This document shows positions 29,370 through 38,395 of a stretch of DNA of 64,000 bases, one piece after another; positions within the stretch are counted from its first letter, which is position 1; every line of letters begins with the position of its first letter. The stretch is from JBFWVR01 sp050246635 (GTDB taxonomy: Bacteria; Acidobacteriota; Vicinamibacteria; Vicinamibacterales; UBA2999): positions 146,611-210,610 of the forward strand of contig JBFWVR010000009.1 of NCBI GenBank assembly GCA_050246635.1. Direction: 5' to 3'. A model generated the notes under the pieces. The model made no database searches and was not told the origin of the DNA. It saw only the letters and a program-made list of their open reading frames with translations. The position numbers were made by a program, and so were the translations under genes.

Positions 29370-31957
29370 TGCGCCAAGTCTCCTGATACGCCGGTGTCCG
29401 GTGGGGGTTGCAGCAAGGCCGGTGCCATCAGCGCTCGCACCAGCGCGATCAGCGCCGCGGGCCCGTACGGCTTCTGGATGAACTCGACCCGGCCCTGTTC
29501 CCGCATCCCCGCAATCGTGTCCTCTTCGCCGAAGCCGGTGCTGAGGATCACCGGCAGGTCGTCGCGCACCCGGCGAATCTCGGTCAACACCCCCTCGCCG
29601 TTCAGCCGCGGCATCGTCATGTCGAGCAGGACCAGGTCGATCCCGCCGGGATCCTCCAGGAACGCGTCCACGCCTTCCCGGCCATCGGCGGCGGTGCGGA
29701 CGGTGAGGCCCACCCGTTCGAGCACGCTGCGGGCGACCTCGCGCACGCCCTCCTCGTCGTCCACGACGAGCACCGTGCCCCGCCCGAGCCAGTCGGGCAT
29801 CGTGGCCGCGCCCGGAACCTGGTTGCCAACCGACTGTGGCAGCGCGGCAGCCGGGAAGTAGACCTGGAACGTGGTGCCGGTGGCCGGGGTGCTGTCGATC
29901 CGGATGGCGCCCTTGTGGCCCCGCACGATGCCGAGCACGGCCGCCAGGCCGAGGCCCCGACCGGTGAACTTGGTGGTGAAGAACGGATCGAAGATCCGCG
30001 CGAGCGTGTCCTGGGTCATACCGCACCCCGTGTCACGGACCTCCACGAAGACGTAGTCGCCGGGGGGGAGGTCCTCACTCAGATAGGTGTGCCGGAAGAA
30101 GTCGCGCTCCGCATGTGCGAGGCCGGTGCGGATCCGGATGGTGCCCGGCCCGTCACCAAGCGCGTCCGACGCGTTGGTCATCAGGTTCATCACGACCTGC
30201 CGCAGCTGGGAGGGATCGCCCTGGATGGCTGGCAGGCCGTGCTGGCAGTCGAAGCTGAGGGTGGCGTTCTTCGAGATGGCCGTGTGCAGCAGGTGGCCCA
30301 TCTCCTCGACGAGCCGGGAGAGGTCCAGCGGCTGGACGACGAACCGGCCGCGGCCCGAGTAGGCCAGCATCTGGTTGGTCAGTTCCGACGCCCGCTGGGC
30401 GGCGGTCTCGATATGGCGGATGCGGCCCACGGCGGGCGAGTCGCCGGGCAGCTCCAGCAGCGCGAGGCCGGCGTGGCCCATGATGCCGACCAGCAGGTTG
30501 TTGAAGTCGTGCGCGATGCCGCCGGCCAGCACGCCGAGGCTCTCGAGCTTCTGGACGTGGGTCATCTGCGCCTCCAGGCGCCGCCGCTCTTCCTCGGCCT
30601 GCCGCCGGTCGATCGACTCGCCAATCACGTTGGCCACCGCCTGCAGGAAGTGCACGTCGTCGCGGCTGAACTCCCGTGGCTGGACGGCGTAGGCCGCCAG
30701 CACGCCGTAGGGCTGGTGCGCCCCGTGCACCACCACGGCCACGAGGCTCGTGACGTCGTGCGCGACGAGCAGCGCATCGGTGCCGACCCGCGCGTCGGTC
30801 GCGAGGTTCTCGACCATGAGCGGCCGGCCGGAGAGCAGCAGCAGGCCCGCATGCGACCCGCGGCTCGCCGAGAGGCTGGCCCTGCCGACGGTCTCCGGCG
30901 CCCAGCCCGTGCCCGTGCGCAGCGTCAGCAGATCGGCCTCGGCGTCGAGCTCGAACAACCCGGCGAGGGGGACGTCCAGCGTGTGGGACACGAGGGCCAC
31001 GGCCTGGTCGAGCACGAGGGACAGGTCGATGCCCGCGAGGGCCCGTTGCCCCAGGGCCGCCACGGCGGCCTGTTGCCGGGCGCGACTCCGGAGCTCGTAC
31101 TCCACGCGCTTCTGGGCGCCGATGTCGCGGGCGACGACAATCTGCCCGAGCTGCGCGCCAGCCGCGTCGCGCAGCGCGCTCACGCTCGCGGTGACGTGCA
31201 CCTCGCCACCCGCCGGGAGCGTCACGAGAAACTCGGCTTCGTAGGGCTCGCCCTGGCGCCGGCGCTCCTCCGCGAGCTGCTCGACCTCGGGATGCACGAA
31301 GCGGAAGGGAAGGATGTCCGCGAACCGCTTGCCGATGGCCTCGGCCGCGGGGAGGCGGTAGAGACGCTCGGCGCCCCTGTTCCAGGTCGTGACCCGGAGG
31401 TCCTGGTCGAACGTGATGATGGCTTCGTGCGCGTGCTCGATCGCCGAGGCCTGCACCGCGATGCGGTCCTCGGCCGCCTTGCGTGCGGTCACGTCCAGCA
31501 TCACGCCGAAGGCGGTCTGGCGGCCGTGTTCCGTCACGACCTGGACGACGTCGCGCACCCAGACCCACCGCCCCTCATCGGTCCGCAGCCGGTATTCGAG
31601 GGCGACGGCGTCGCTGGCCGCGGCCGCGTCGCGCAGCTGCAGCAACGCCCGCTCGCGGTCGTCCGCGTGAACGTGTGTGCTCCAGAAGTCCGGCGTCGCC
31701 GTCCACGCGGCGGGTGGGTGCCCGAACAGCGTCTCCGCCTCGCCGCTGACGAAGGCATAGGCGTGGGTGGCCGGGTCGCCCGTCCAGACGACGGCGTGCA
31801 CGGACTGGACCAGCCGGCGGTACATGCGCTCGGCTTCCGCGAGCTCGCGGGCCTGCGCGGTGCTCCGCTGGAAGAGCGTCCTCGAGTGCACGAGGCTCGC
31901 GACCAGCAGGGCAATCAACACGACAGCGATGGCCAGGGGCCAGAGGGAGAGTGACAC
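29366..31957 (-). CDS. Hybrid sensor histidine kinase (PAS-PAS-GAF-HisKA-HATPase-receiver)
   Basis: An 863-residue membrane-attached kinase. One N-terminal helix (about 4-24) is followed by a PAS_3-type domain (about 45-160, ending FGVMLDVTARKAAED), a second PAS (about 170-290, AIITFDQDLRVTTWN), and a GAF domain (about 305-455). The H-box has phospho-His483 in GGIAHDFNNLLVGIMGH. The HATPase shows NLMTNASDAL, VRDTGCGM and GRGLGLAAVLGI. A C-terminal receiver has VVDDEEGVRE and LLDMTMPRLNG. The HDFNN H-box is the type that often works with downstream regulators. The start is GTG 31957; the ribosome site is weak. Its stop overlaps the EF-hand gene. Confidence 0.92.
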   Translation of the reverse strand: MSLSLWPLAIAVVLIALLVASLVHSRTLFQRSTAQARELAEAERMYRRLVQSVHAVVWTGDPATHAYAFVSGEAETLFGHPPAAWTATPDFWSTHVHADDRERALLQLRDAAAASDAVALEYRLRTDEGRWVWVRDVVQVVTEHGRQTAFGVMLDVTARKAAEDRIAVQASAIEHAHEAIITFDQDLRVTTWNRGAERLYRLPAAEAIGKRFADILPFRFVHPEVEQLAEERRRQGEPYEAEFLVTLPAGGEVHVTASVSALRDAAGAQLGQIVVARDIGAQKRVEYELRSRARQQAAVAALGQRALAGIDLSLVLDQAVALVSHTLDVPLAGLFELDAEADLLTLRTGTGWAPETVGRASLSASRGSHAGLLLLSGRPLMVENLATDARVGTDALLVAHDVTSLVAVVVHGAHQPYGVLAAYAVQPREFSRDDVHFLQAVANVIGESIDRRQAEEERRRLEAQMTHVQKLESLGVLAGGIAHDFNNLLVGIMGHAGLALLELPGDSPAVGRIRHIETAAQRASELTNQMLAYSGRGRFVVQPLDLSRLVEEMGHLLHTAISKNATLSFDCQHGLPAIQGDPSQLRQVVMNLMTNASDALGDGPGTIRIRTGLAHAERDFFRHTYLSEDLPPGDYVFVEVRDTGCGMTQDTLARIFDPFFTTKFTGRGLGLAAVLGIVRGHKGAIRIDSTPATGTTFQVYFPAAALPQSVGNQVPGAATMPDWLGRGTVLVVDDEEGVREVARSVLERVGLTVRTAADGREGVDAFLEDPGGIDLVLLDMTMPRLNGEGVLTEIRRVRDDLPVILSTGFGEEDTIAGMREQGRVEFIQKPYGPAALIALVRALMAPALLQPPPDTGVSGDLAQ

Positions 31958-32092
31958 AGGGGCCGGTGCCTGAAGCGCAAGGATGGTACCCGGCTTCCCC
32001 CGCGCGAATGCCGGCTGTATTGCGCACTTTCCTACGGCCGTGTGTCGGTAGGGCGGACGGGGCTGTCGGGCCGGCGGCGCTTGACCGTTCGC

Positions 32093-33565
32093 TCAGTCCA
32101 GCCCGAGACCCGGCTGGGCATCGTACCGTTTCAGGTACTCGCGCACGCGGACCTTGCGTGCGGTGTTCTCGGAGGACATGTAGCGGATCACCCCGAACAC
32201 GGGGCGTTCGGGGGCCCAGGGCCGGTCGTAGCGCCCCAGCGTCCAGAAAATCCCGCTGTAGGAGTTGGGGTTGCGGCCGTCCAGGGCGTACTTGTTGTTC
32301 AGCTCGATCATCACGTCGAGCGCCTGGCGCGGCGACTCCGTCCACTGCAGGATCTTCTTGCCCCAGAGCATCCGCAGGTAGTTGTGGATGCGACCCTCGC
32401 GGACGAGCTGGCGCTGGGCCGCGTTCCACAGCGGGTCGTAGGTGGCGGCCGCCTCGAGCTCCTCCAGGGAATAGCACGGGTCGCGCGGGTCCTCCGCGTG
32501 TCCGTCCAGGCTGCGGCGCGCCCAGTCGGGCAGCGACTCGTAACGGTCGTAGTCGTCCGGGCGCAGGTGGCACATGTTGAAGCCGACCTCGCGCCAGGTG
32601 ACCAGTTCGTCGAGAAACGCCTCGGCCGGCCGGCTCATGCCCCACCAGCCCTCCCGTGCCCCGGTGGCCCGGGCCGGCAGGTGGCCCAGCCAGCCTTCGC
32701 GGGTCGACAGCGCGTCGAAGACCTGGTGGACGGAGAGATGCCCCCAATGCAGGTAGGGTGAGAAGCCGCTGGCGACCTCTTCCTGCGGCTGGCTCCGGCG
32801 GTCCGCGTAGTCGGCCAGCCGATCGTCGAGGAACGTCGTCAGCGCGCGCGCGGCGGCGGCGCTGCCGCCGGGGACGCCGGTCGGACCGACGCCTTGATTG
32901 ATGGGCAGCGCGTCGAGCGAGCCGCCTCGTGCCAGCCAGCTCCAGACATCCGGCCAGCGGCGTGTCACGGTGTCGGCAATGGCCGCGGCGGGCGGGTGCG
33001 CGCCGGCCAGCGGCGAGGCTGCCGGCCGGTCGGGCAGGTGGCGGGGCAGGAGCTGCTGGAGCACCCGGCGGAACACGTATGCCGTCGGCGCCAGCCGGTC
33101 TGTCGCGGAGAGGGGCAGCAGGCCGTTGGCGTCGACGCTGTCCACCCGGACGTCGAGACGGGCTGCGGCGGCCGCGGCCATGCGCGGGAGGAAGAAGCAC
33201 GGAAAGTCGTCCGTGACGACAAGCGCCGCCGTGGAGGCCAGGGTCTCGAGGAGTCCGGAGGCGTCGCCGGGCGCCGGCTCGACGTAGGCGTGATAGGTCA
33301 CGCCGGCGGCCTGGAAGGCGCGCCGGTTGTCGGCCATGCCGTCGAGGACGAACGCGTGGAACCGGCGGGAGGCCCACCGATGCCCCGCCCGCAGGGCTTC
33401 GAGCACCACCAGCGGGCGGCCCAGCGCGCGCGACTGCTCGACGGCGTGTTCCAGCGCGAAGTTCCAGCCCGTGCGCCGGTTGGCGGTCATCCAATAGAGC
33501 ACGTGGGGCCGATCGGGCCGCACGGGCGCCTGGTTCAGCTGGCGCACCCGAATTTCCGGTACCAT
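32093..33565 (-). CDS. phr: Class II CPD photolyase (deoxyribodipyrimidine photo-lyase)
   Basis: A 490-residue flavoprotein that repairs cyclobutane pyrimidine dimers with blue light. Class II signs are the N-terminal VLYWMTANRRTGWNFALEHA pattern (key part YWMTANRR), GFSPYLHWGHLS, the FAD-binding region with WTESPRQALDVMIELNNK (key TESP), and the closing NSYSGIFWTLGRYDRPW plus VFGVIRYMSSENT. Length is normal for class II. It is cytoplasmic and needs FAD. It reads leftward, divergent from the bacilliredoxin gene, with 110 bp between. Confidence 0.93.
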   Translation of the reverse strand: MVPEIRVRQLNQAPVRPDRPHVLYWMTANRRTGWNFALEHAVEQSRALGRPLVVLEALRAGHRWASRRFHAFVLDGMADNRRAFQAAGVTYHAYVEPAPGDASGLLETLASTAALVVTDDFPCFFLPRMAAAAAARLDVRVDSVDANGLLPLSATDRLAPTAYVFRRVLQQLLPRHLPDRPAASPLAGAHPPAAAIADTVTRRWPDVWSWLARGGSLDALPINQGVGPTGVPGGSAAAARALTTFLDDRLADYADRRSQPQEEVASGFSPYLHWGHLSVHQVFDALSTREGWLGHLPARATGAREGWWGMSRPAEAFLDELVTWREVGFNMCHLRPDDYDRYESLPDWARRSLDGHAEDPRDPCYSLEELEAAATYDPLWNAAQRQLVREGRIHNYLRMLWGKKILQWTESPRQALDVMIELNNKYALDGRNPNSYSGIFWTLGRYDRPWAPERPVFGVIRYMSSENTARKVRVREYLKRYDAQPGLGLD

Positions 33566-33628
33566 TGTTATGATCGACTCCGGAGCGCGGCGCGGGGATC
33601 CACCCCGGCGGCCGCCCGGACAGTGTGG

Positions 33629-33651
33629 CGCGCCGGCCTGTCGCCGGCGCG
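33629..33651. other. Hairpin in the 5' leader of the bacilliredoxin gene
   Basis: Perfect 9-bp arms CGCGCCGGC (33629-33637) and GCCGGCGCG (33643-33651), 5-nt loop, 24 bp upstream of the GTG at 33676 and just before its ribosome site. Its function is unknown. Confidence 0.4.
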
Positions 33652-33675
33652 GACGAGATCTGAAGGAGAGTCCCT

Positions 33676-34101
33676 GTGATTGCCCAGCGGTATCCTGAGC
33701 CCTTCATCGCGCCGATGCGCGACGAGCTGGCGCGCCTCGGCTTCGAGGCCCTGCAGACGCCCGAGGCGGTGGACGCCGCCGTGGCACAGCCCGGTACGAC
33801 CCTGATCGTGGTGAACTCGGTCTGCGGGTGCGCGGCCGGCAAGGCGCGTCCCGGCATCGCCCTGTCGCTGCGCGCCGGCGCCCGTCCCGATCACCTGGGC
33901 ACGGTGTTCGCCGGTGGCGACCTCGAGGCCACGGCCCGCGCCCGCGAGCACATGGCACCCTACCCGCCCTCGTCGCCGTCGATTGCCCTGCTCAAGGACG
34001 GCAAGGTCGTCTACATGATGGAGCGGCGCGACATCGAGAACCAGACCGCCGACGCCATCGCCGCGCGCCTGCAGGAGGCCTACGCGGCCAACTGCGCGTA
34101 A
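33676..34101 (+). CDS. BrxA/BrxB (YphP/YqiW) family bacilliredoxin
   Basis: A 141-residue thioredoxin-fold protein. The active site is Cys50-Gly-Cys52 in VVNSVCGCAAGKARPG, the CGC signature of bacilliredoxins, followed by FAGGDLEATARAREH and a PSIALLKDGK strand. In Firmicutes these proteins remove bacillithiol from oxidised proteins; outside them the thiol partner is unknown. It starts with GTG at 33676, with a strong AAGGAGAG ribosome site. It is a single-gene unit with a hairpin 8 bp after the stop. Confidence 0.92.
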   Translation: MIAQRYPEPFIAPMRDELARLGFEALQTPEAVDAAVAQPGTTLIVVNSVCGCAAGKARPGIALSLRAGARPDHLGTVFAGGDLEATARAREHMAPYPPSSPSIALLKDGKVVYMMERRDIENQTADAIAARLQEAYAANCA

Positions 34102-34109
34102 CATCGACT

Positions 34110-34138
34110 GCCCGGCCGCGTCGTCCATGCGGCCGGGC
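34110..34138 (+). terminator. Hairpin after the bacilliredoxin gene
   Basis: Perfect 10-bp arms GCCCGGCCGC (34110-34119) and GCGGCCGGGC (34129-34138), 9-nt loop. No T-tract. Confidence 0.6.
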
Positions 34139-34156
34139 CTCACGCCCCCCGCCCGC

Positions 34157-34200
34157 CCTTCGTGCCCTTCGTGTCCTTCGTACCCTTCGTGTCCTTCGAT
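34157..34200. repeat. 9-bp tandem repeat (CCTTCGTGT)
   Basis: Nearly five units of CCTTCG(T)(G/A)(T/C) in the gap between convergent genes. A short relic in the opposite orientation is at 63405-63431. Confidence 0.88.
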
Positions 34201-34208
34201 CTGATCCC

Positions 34209-35225
34209 TTACCCGCCCCGTGTATGCATCTCGAGGTGCGGGTTGCTGCGCAGCGCCTGCGCCGGGATGAGGGCCGTGCGGTCGGGCAGGGCCAGCCTCG
34301 TCTCCGCGCCGCGGTCCGCCCGGCCTTCCCAGACTTCGCGCACGAGCGCCGCGAGCGCCTCCCTCGAGCGCCCGGCGCGGAGGGGCGCTCGCAGGTCCAC
34401 GCCGGTCGCGGCATACAGGCAGAGGTACCACATGCCGTCCGCCGTCACCCGGCTGCGGTCACACGTGCGGCAGAAGGGACCGGTCGTGGACGCGATGATG
34501 CCGACTGTCGTGCCGTCGCCAAGTCGATAGCGGTCGGCGGGAGCTGACGTACGTTCCTCGATGGGGACTGCCGGCCCGAACGCCGCCCCGAGCCGCTCGA
34601 GGATCTCCGCACGCGACACGACGGCCGCCGCGCTCCAGTGGGTGGCGCCGCCCACGTCCATGTACTCGATGAACCGGATCTCCGCGCCGCGGGCCTGCGC
34701 GAACCGCACGAGCGGCACGAGCTCATCGTCGTTCACGCCGCGGATGACCACCGTGTCGATCTTGAACCCGGGGAAGACCTCCGCCGCCCGGTCGAGGCCG
34801 GCCAGCACGCGCGGCAGCTCGGCCGACCGTGTGAGGCGTTCGAACCGATCGGGATGCAGGGTGTCCAGGCTGACCGTCACCCGGTGGAGGCCCGCCGCCT
34901 TCAGCCGCGCCGCCTGCGGCGCGAGCAACACGCCGTTGGTGGTCATGGCCAGGTCGCGGATCCGTGGCCGCGTCGCGAGGCGTTCCACGAGCGCCGGGGC
35001 GTCCTTCCGCAGCAGCGGCTCGCCGCCCGTCAGGCGCACGCGGTCCACGCCCAGGTCGAGGAACACGTCGACCAGGCGCTCGATTTCCTCGAAGTCGAGG
35101 ATGTCGGCGCGCGGCAGCCACTGGTACTCCGCCTCGGGCATGCAGTACTGGCAACGCAGGTTGCAGCGGTCCGTCACCGACAGCCGGAGGTTGCGGAGCG
35201 GCCGCTCGAATCGGTCGAGGATCAT
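34209..35225 (-). CDS. moaA: GTP 3',8-cyclase MoaA (molybdenum cofactor biosynthesis)
   Basis: A 338-residue radical SAM enzyme. The SAM cluster ligands are Cys21, Cys25 and Cys28 (CNLRCQYC). The second [4Fe-4S] site is Cys252, Cys255 and Cys269 (CRTCDRS, then YLCL). The protein ends in Gly-Gly, the MoaA tail needed for activity. It makes 3',8-cyclo-GTP, the first step to molybdopterin. The molybdenum enzyme IorA/IorB in this window is a plausible user. ATG at 35225 starts at MILDRFERPLRNLR; the frame runs further upstream, but that part is low-complexity and has no family match. No other moa gene is nearby. Confidence 0.94.
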   Translation of the reverse strand: MILDRFERPLRNLRLSVTDRCNLRCQYCMPEAEYQWLPRADILDFEEIERLVDVFLDLGVDRVRLTGGEPLLRKDAPALVERLATRPRIRDLAMTTNGVLLAPQAARLKAAGLHRVTVSLDTLHPDRFERLTRSAELPRVLAGLDRAAEVFPGFKIDTVVIRGVNDDELVPLVRFAQARGAEIRFIEYMDVGGATHWSAAAVVSRAEILERLGAAFGPAVPIEERTSAPADRYRLGDGTTVGIIASTTGPFCRTCDRSRVTADGMWYLCLYAATGVDLRAPLRAGRSREALAALVREVWEGRADRGAETRLALPDRTALIPAQALRSNPHLEMHTRGG

Positions 35226-35320
35226 GCGTCTTCGGGAATTATGGCATGCGGATGCCCGTGACCCGGCTCGGCGGTGCGCGCGCGTCGGGGTTGCCGTGGC
35301 GCCCCGCGACAGGTGGTCGT

Positions 35321-35347
35321 TCAAGATTCGGGAGATTTTGCCGAATG
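35321..35347 (+). promoter_or_regulatory. Sigma-28-like promoter outside the che block
   Basis: TCAAG (35321-35325), 14 bp, GCCGAATG (35340-35347). Same spacing as the che promoters, with A for T at the sixth -10 base. A GGGAGG ribosome site and an ATG at 35386 follow. Confidence 0.45.
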
Positions 35348-35385
35348 TTGGGGCAGGTCCCCGTTCCTGAAGGCCGGGAGGTCAG

Positions 35386-35655
35386 ATGCAGGACGCGAAA
35401 ATGGTGACGATGCCGGTGCCGTTCGAGGCGCAGGAGGCGCCGAGCCTCTCCCCTCCACTTGGCCGGACCCTGGACGCGGGGGCCGGGCTGGTGCTCGACG
35501 GTCTCAGGGCGCACCGCGGAGAGGCCGCCGTCGGCTGCCGGTCCGCTCGCGGCCCCTGGGACACGAGCCTGCCGGCAGGAGACCCGGCCCACGACACGTC
35601 GCCCGCGCGCGCCGGCGCGATCCGGCTGCTCGGCATGTCGGGGGCGCTTGCGTGA
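35386..35655 (+). CDS. Candidate small protein, 89 aa
   Basis: Not recognised. The 89-residue frame begins MQDAKMVTMPVPFEAQEA and ends in a Pro/Gly/Ala-rich half. It has no signal peptide or clear domain. Support comes from context: GGGAGG lies a few bases before the ATG, and a sigma-28-like promoter lies 38 bp upstream. Against it, the C-terminal half is low-complexity and could be chance coding in GC-rich DNA. It occupies the gap between moaA and the TonB-dependent receptor gene. Apart from this frame, the promoter and an imperfect hairpin around 35691-35712, the 567-bp gap shows nothing clear. Confidence 0.35.
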   Translation: MQDAKMVTMPVPFEAQEAPSLSPPLGRTLDAGAGLVLDGLRAHRGEAAVGCRSARGPWDTSLPAGDPAHDTSPARAGAIRLLGMSGALA

Positions 35656-35792
35656 TCGCGTCCCGATTCCAGCCGTGAGTCTCCCGCCCCGGGCCGAAGC
35701 CCCGGGCGCCGTGCCCCCGTTCTCGCCTGACCCGTCCCCCACGACGCGGCGGCGGATGTAAACCCCTCCCGATTCTCATCGTATTCCCGGGC

Positions 35793-38303
35793 ATGCGCGC
35801 CCGGTGGACCCTCGTCATCCTGACAATGCTGCTGTCGGTGTCGACCGACGCCTGGCAGGGCCCTCCGCGTGCGCTGGACGTGCGGGATCCCTCCGGCGCG
35901 GCCATTCCCGGAGCCATCGTGGTGGTGCTGGCCGGTGGCGCGCTCGTCGAGGAGACGACCACGGACGAGACCGGGCGTGCCACGCTGGCACCGCCGGCAG
36001 GCGATGCGCGCGTGATTGTCTCGGCGCCCGGCTTCGAGACCGTCGAACGGCCGCTGTCCCTGGCCCTCGAGGAGCCGGTGACCTTGCCGCTGGCCCGCGT
36101 CGAAAGCGACGTGGTCGTCACCGGGGTGGTGGAGCAAGCCGGCGGCGCCGCGGAGGTCCTCAGCGAGGCCGAGCTCGACCAGCTGCCGGACGATGAGGAG
36201 TCGCTGCAGCGCGTGTTGCAGGACCTGGCCGGCCCCGATGCCGAGATCCGGGTGGACGGCTTCGGCGGCACCCTGCCTCCGCGCGACCAGATCATGCGCA
36301 TCACCGTGCGGCGCGATGCGTACTCCGCGGAGTTCGAGCGGCCAGGCCGCGGCCGTGTGGACATCCTGACCCGCCCGGCCGCGGGCCGGTGGCGTGCCGA
36401 TGGCTCCGTTCAGTTCCGGCCCGAAGGCCTGGCCGCGAGCAACGCGCTGGCACGCGACGCGGGGGCCGGCACGCTGCGGCGCTTCGGCGGGTCACTGGCC
36501 GGGCCGCTGGTCCGCGACCGCACCGCGGTGTTCCTGAGCGCCAACGTCACCGACTCCGCGGACACACGGGGCATCTCCGCGCTGACCCCCGACGGTCGTC
36601 TCATCGCGGCGGTGGAGCAGCCCTCGTCGCGCCTGCGCGTGTCCGGACGGGTCGAAAGCCTCGTATTCGGCGACGCGCTCATGCGCGCGTCCGTCTCGGG
36701 AGATCGTTCGTCCCGCGACAACCAGGGCCTGTCGGAACTTGACCTCCCGGAACGGGGATACGAGCGCCGCGCGACCGGGCGGTCGGCGCGCGTGAGCCTG
36801 GACGGCGGTGTCTCTCGCCCGTACTACGTGCGCGTGAGCTGGGATCGGGACGTCACGCGCGCCCTTCCGGACACAGCCGCGCCGGCGATTGTCGTCAACA
36901 GCGCCTTCCGCGCGGGGGGAGCGACGGTCGAGGGCCAGGATCGTCGCGACCGCGCGGAGATCGAGTCTGCCGTGACCGTGGCGACGGCGCCGTTCACGGT
37001 GCGGGCGGGCACGCAGCTCGAGTGGGTGCGTGAGGCGCAGGGGCAGGTGCGGAACGCGCGCGGCACGTTCACGTTCGTGAACCTCGCCGCCTATGCCGCG
37101 GGACAGCCAGCGACCTTCACGCGGCGGATCGGCGCCGAGGCACTGACCCTCGACACGCTGCGAGGGGCGCTGTTCGCCCAGGCCGATCGAGCCTGGGAAT
37201 CCGGGTGGTCACTGGCCACGGGCCTTCGCTACCAGGCGCAGACCCACTTCGGCGATCGTGCCGCCTGGGCGCCGCGCTTCGGCGTGTCACGCGCGGCCAA
37301 CCGCGGGCGCACGACGCTGCGATTCGGCTACGGCTGGTTCTACGACTGGCTGCCCACGCGGGTACGTGAAGAGAGCGTCCGCCTCAGCCGCGGCTCGGGG
37401 GAGCAGGAGATCATCATCCGCAACCCAGGCTACCCCGACCCCTTTGCCGCGGGCACGCGTGACACGCCCGACGTGGACCCGCCAAGCCTGGTGGCCGTCC
37501 CGGCGGACGCGGATCTCACGCGGTGGTCGCGTGTCTCGGCCGGCATCAGCCAGTCGCTTCCCGGCGGATGGCGACTCGGCGCGGACGTCTACCGGCAGTG
37601 GACGGGCACGGCCTGGCGTGCGGTCGACAGCAACGCGCCGGTGGGTGGCGTGCGTCCGGATCCGTTGCGCGGCCGCTCGCTGATCGTGGACGCGACGGGG
37701 CGTGAGGCCGACACCGGGCTTTCCACCGACATCCGGTATTCCGCGGACGGCCGTTTCGCGAGCGTGCGGTATCGCTGGGGGCGGCGCATGAACGACGGCG
37801 ACGACGCGCTGACGCCGCCGCCGGATGGGCGGGACATCGCGGGGGAGTGGGGGCTGGCCCGCAACGACCCCGGCCACCGTGTCTACTGGTCACTCGGCGG
37901 GCGCCTGCCCTGGGGCGTGCAGGCGGCCGTCTTCGGCCGTGCCGAGCAGGGCAATCGCTACACCGTGACGACCGGGCTGGATGCGAACGGCGACGCGCTG
38001 TTCATCGAGCGGCCGGCGGGGGGGACGCGGAACAGCGAACGCGGCACGTGGGAGATCACCATGGACCTCAGGCTCAGCTGGGAGATGCCGCTCGGCGCTC
38101 CGCCAGCCGCCCAGCGCCGGCGCGGCGGCCGCGGTCGTGGCGCCGGCTCGCGATCGATGGAAGGCTTCGTCTCGGTGAGCAACCTGTTCAACCGCGTGAA
38201 CTACTCGTCGTACGTCGGCGTGCTCACCTCGCCGCTCTTCGGCACCCCCACCTCCGCCGGCTCCGCCCGCCGCATCGAAGTGGGCTGGCGCATTCGCTAC
38301 TGA
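35793..38303 (+). CDS. TonB-dependent receptor, Oar-like, with carboxypeptidase-regulatory-like domain
   Basis: An 836-residue outer-membrane protein. A signal peptide spans about 1-20 (WTLVILTMLLSVSTDA). Residues 25-105 form a CarboxypepD_reg-like beta-sandwich (VRDPSGAAIPGAIVVV, TTDETGRATLAP). A short plug-like region follows (VVVTGVVEQ, then IRVDGFGGTLPPRDQI), and the rest is a beta-barrel with repeated alternating strands ending in the typical terminal aromatic pair, WRIRY. Such proteins import bulky ligands with energy from TonB, and Acidobacteriota carry very many. The ligand is unknown. A Gly/Arg-rich loop near 765-785 is unusual. No regulator gene is adjacent. Confidence 0.87.
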   Translation: MRARWTLVILTMLLSVSTDAWQGPPRALDVRDPSGAAIPGAIVVVLAGGALVEETTTDETGRATLAPPAGDARVIVSAPGFETVERPLSLALEEPVTLPLARVESDVVVTGVVEQAGGAAEVLSEAELDQLPDDEESLQRVLQDLAGPDAEIRVDGFGGTLPPRDQIMRITVRRDAYSAEFERPGRGRVDILTRPAAGRWRADGSVQFRPEGLAASNALARDAGAGTLRRFGGSLAGPLVRDRTAVFLSANVTDSADTRGISALTPDGRLIAAVEQPSSRLRVSGRVESLVFGDALMRASVSGDRSSRDNQGLSELDLPERGYERRATGRSARVSLDGGVSRPYYVRVSWDRDVTRALPDTAAPAIVVNSAFRAGGATVEGQDRRDRAEIESAVTVATAPFTVRAGTQLEWVREAQGQVRNARGTFTFVNLAAYAAGQPATFTRRIGAEALTLDTLRGALFAQADRAWESGWSLATGLRYQAQTHFGDRAAWAPRFGVSRAANRGRTTLRFGYGWFYDWLPTRVREESVRLSRGSGEQEIIIRNPGYPDPFAAGTRDTPDVDPPSLVAVPADADLTRWSRVSAGISQSLPGGWRLGADVYRQWTGTAWRAVDSNAPVGGVRPDPLRGRSLIVDATGREADTGLSTDIRYSADGRFASVRYRWGRRMNDGDDALTPPPDGRDIAGEWGLARNDPGHRVYWSLGGRLPWGVQAAVFGRAEQGNRYTVTTGLDANGDALFIERPAGGTRNSERGTWEITMDLRLSWEMPLGAPPAAQRRRGGRGRGAGSRSMEGFVSVSNLFNRVNYSSYVGVLTSPLFGTPTSAGSARRIEVGWRIRY

Positions 38304-38330
38304 CCCGGCCCGCAAAGATGCCGCACCGAC

Positions 38331-38393
38331 GAAAAAGGGGTCAGACCCCATTTCCATCGAGAGCCCACGGAAATGGGGTCTGACCCCTTTTTC
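38331..38393. repeat. REP-like inverted repeat, 25-bp arms
   Basis: A perfect 25-bp inverted repeat (38331-38355 and 38369-38393), 13-nt loop, containing GGGGTCAGACCCC in each arm. The arm shares its core with the inner arms of 28664-28825. It lies 27 bp after the TonB-receptor stop and could also end transcription. Confidence 0.88.
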
Positions 38394-38395
38394 AG

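Noticed and set aside
19156..31954. Very long open frames on the strand opposite cheA, the chemoreceptors and the hybrid kinase (for example 19156-20652 minus, 29408-31954 plus)
   Set aside because: They mirror well-recognised genes codon by codon, are rich in Arg, His and Gly, and have no domains. They are an effect of GC-rich third positions.
35226..35324. Longer N-terminus for MoaA
   Set aside because: The extra 33 residues are low-complexity and Arg-rich, while MoaA proteins normally begin just before the CX3CX2C site, as the ATG at 35225 gives.
35417..35590. Possible cobalamin riboswitch upstream of the TonB-dependent receptor (GGTGCC near 35417, CAGGAGACCCGGCC near 35577)
   Set aside because: Only the two ends look right. 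The central GCCACTG and GGGAA boxes do not match, and the region overlaps a candidate small frame. An Infernal search with RF00174 would settle it; a significant hit would revive the idea.
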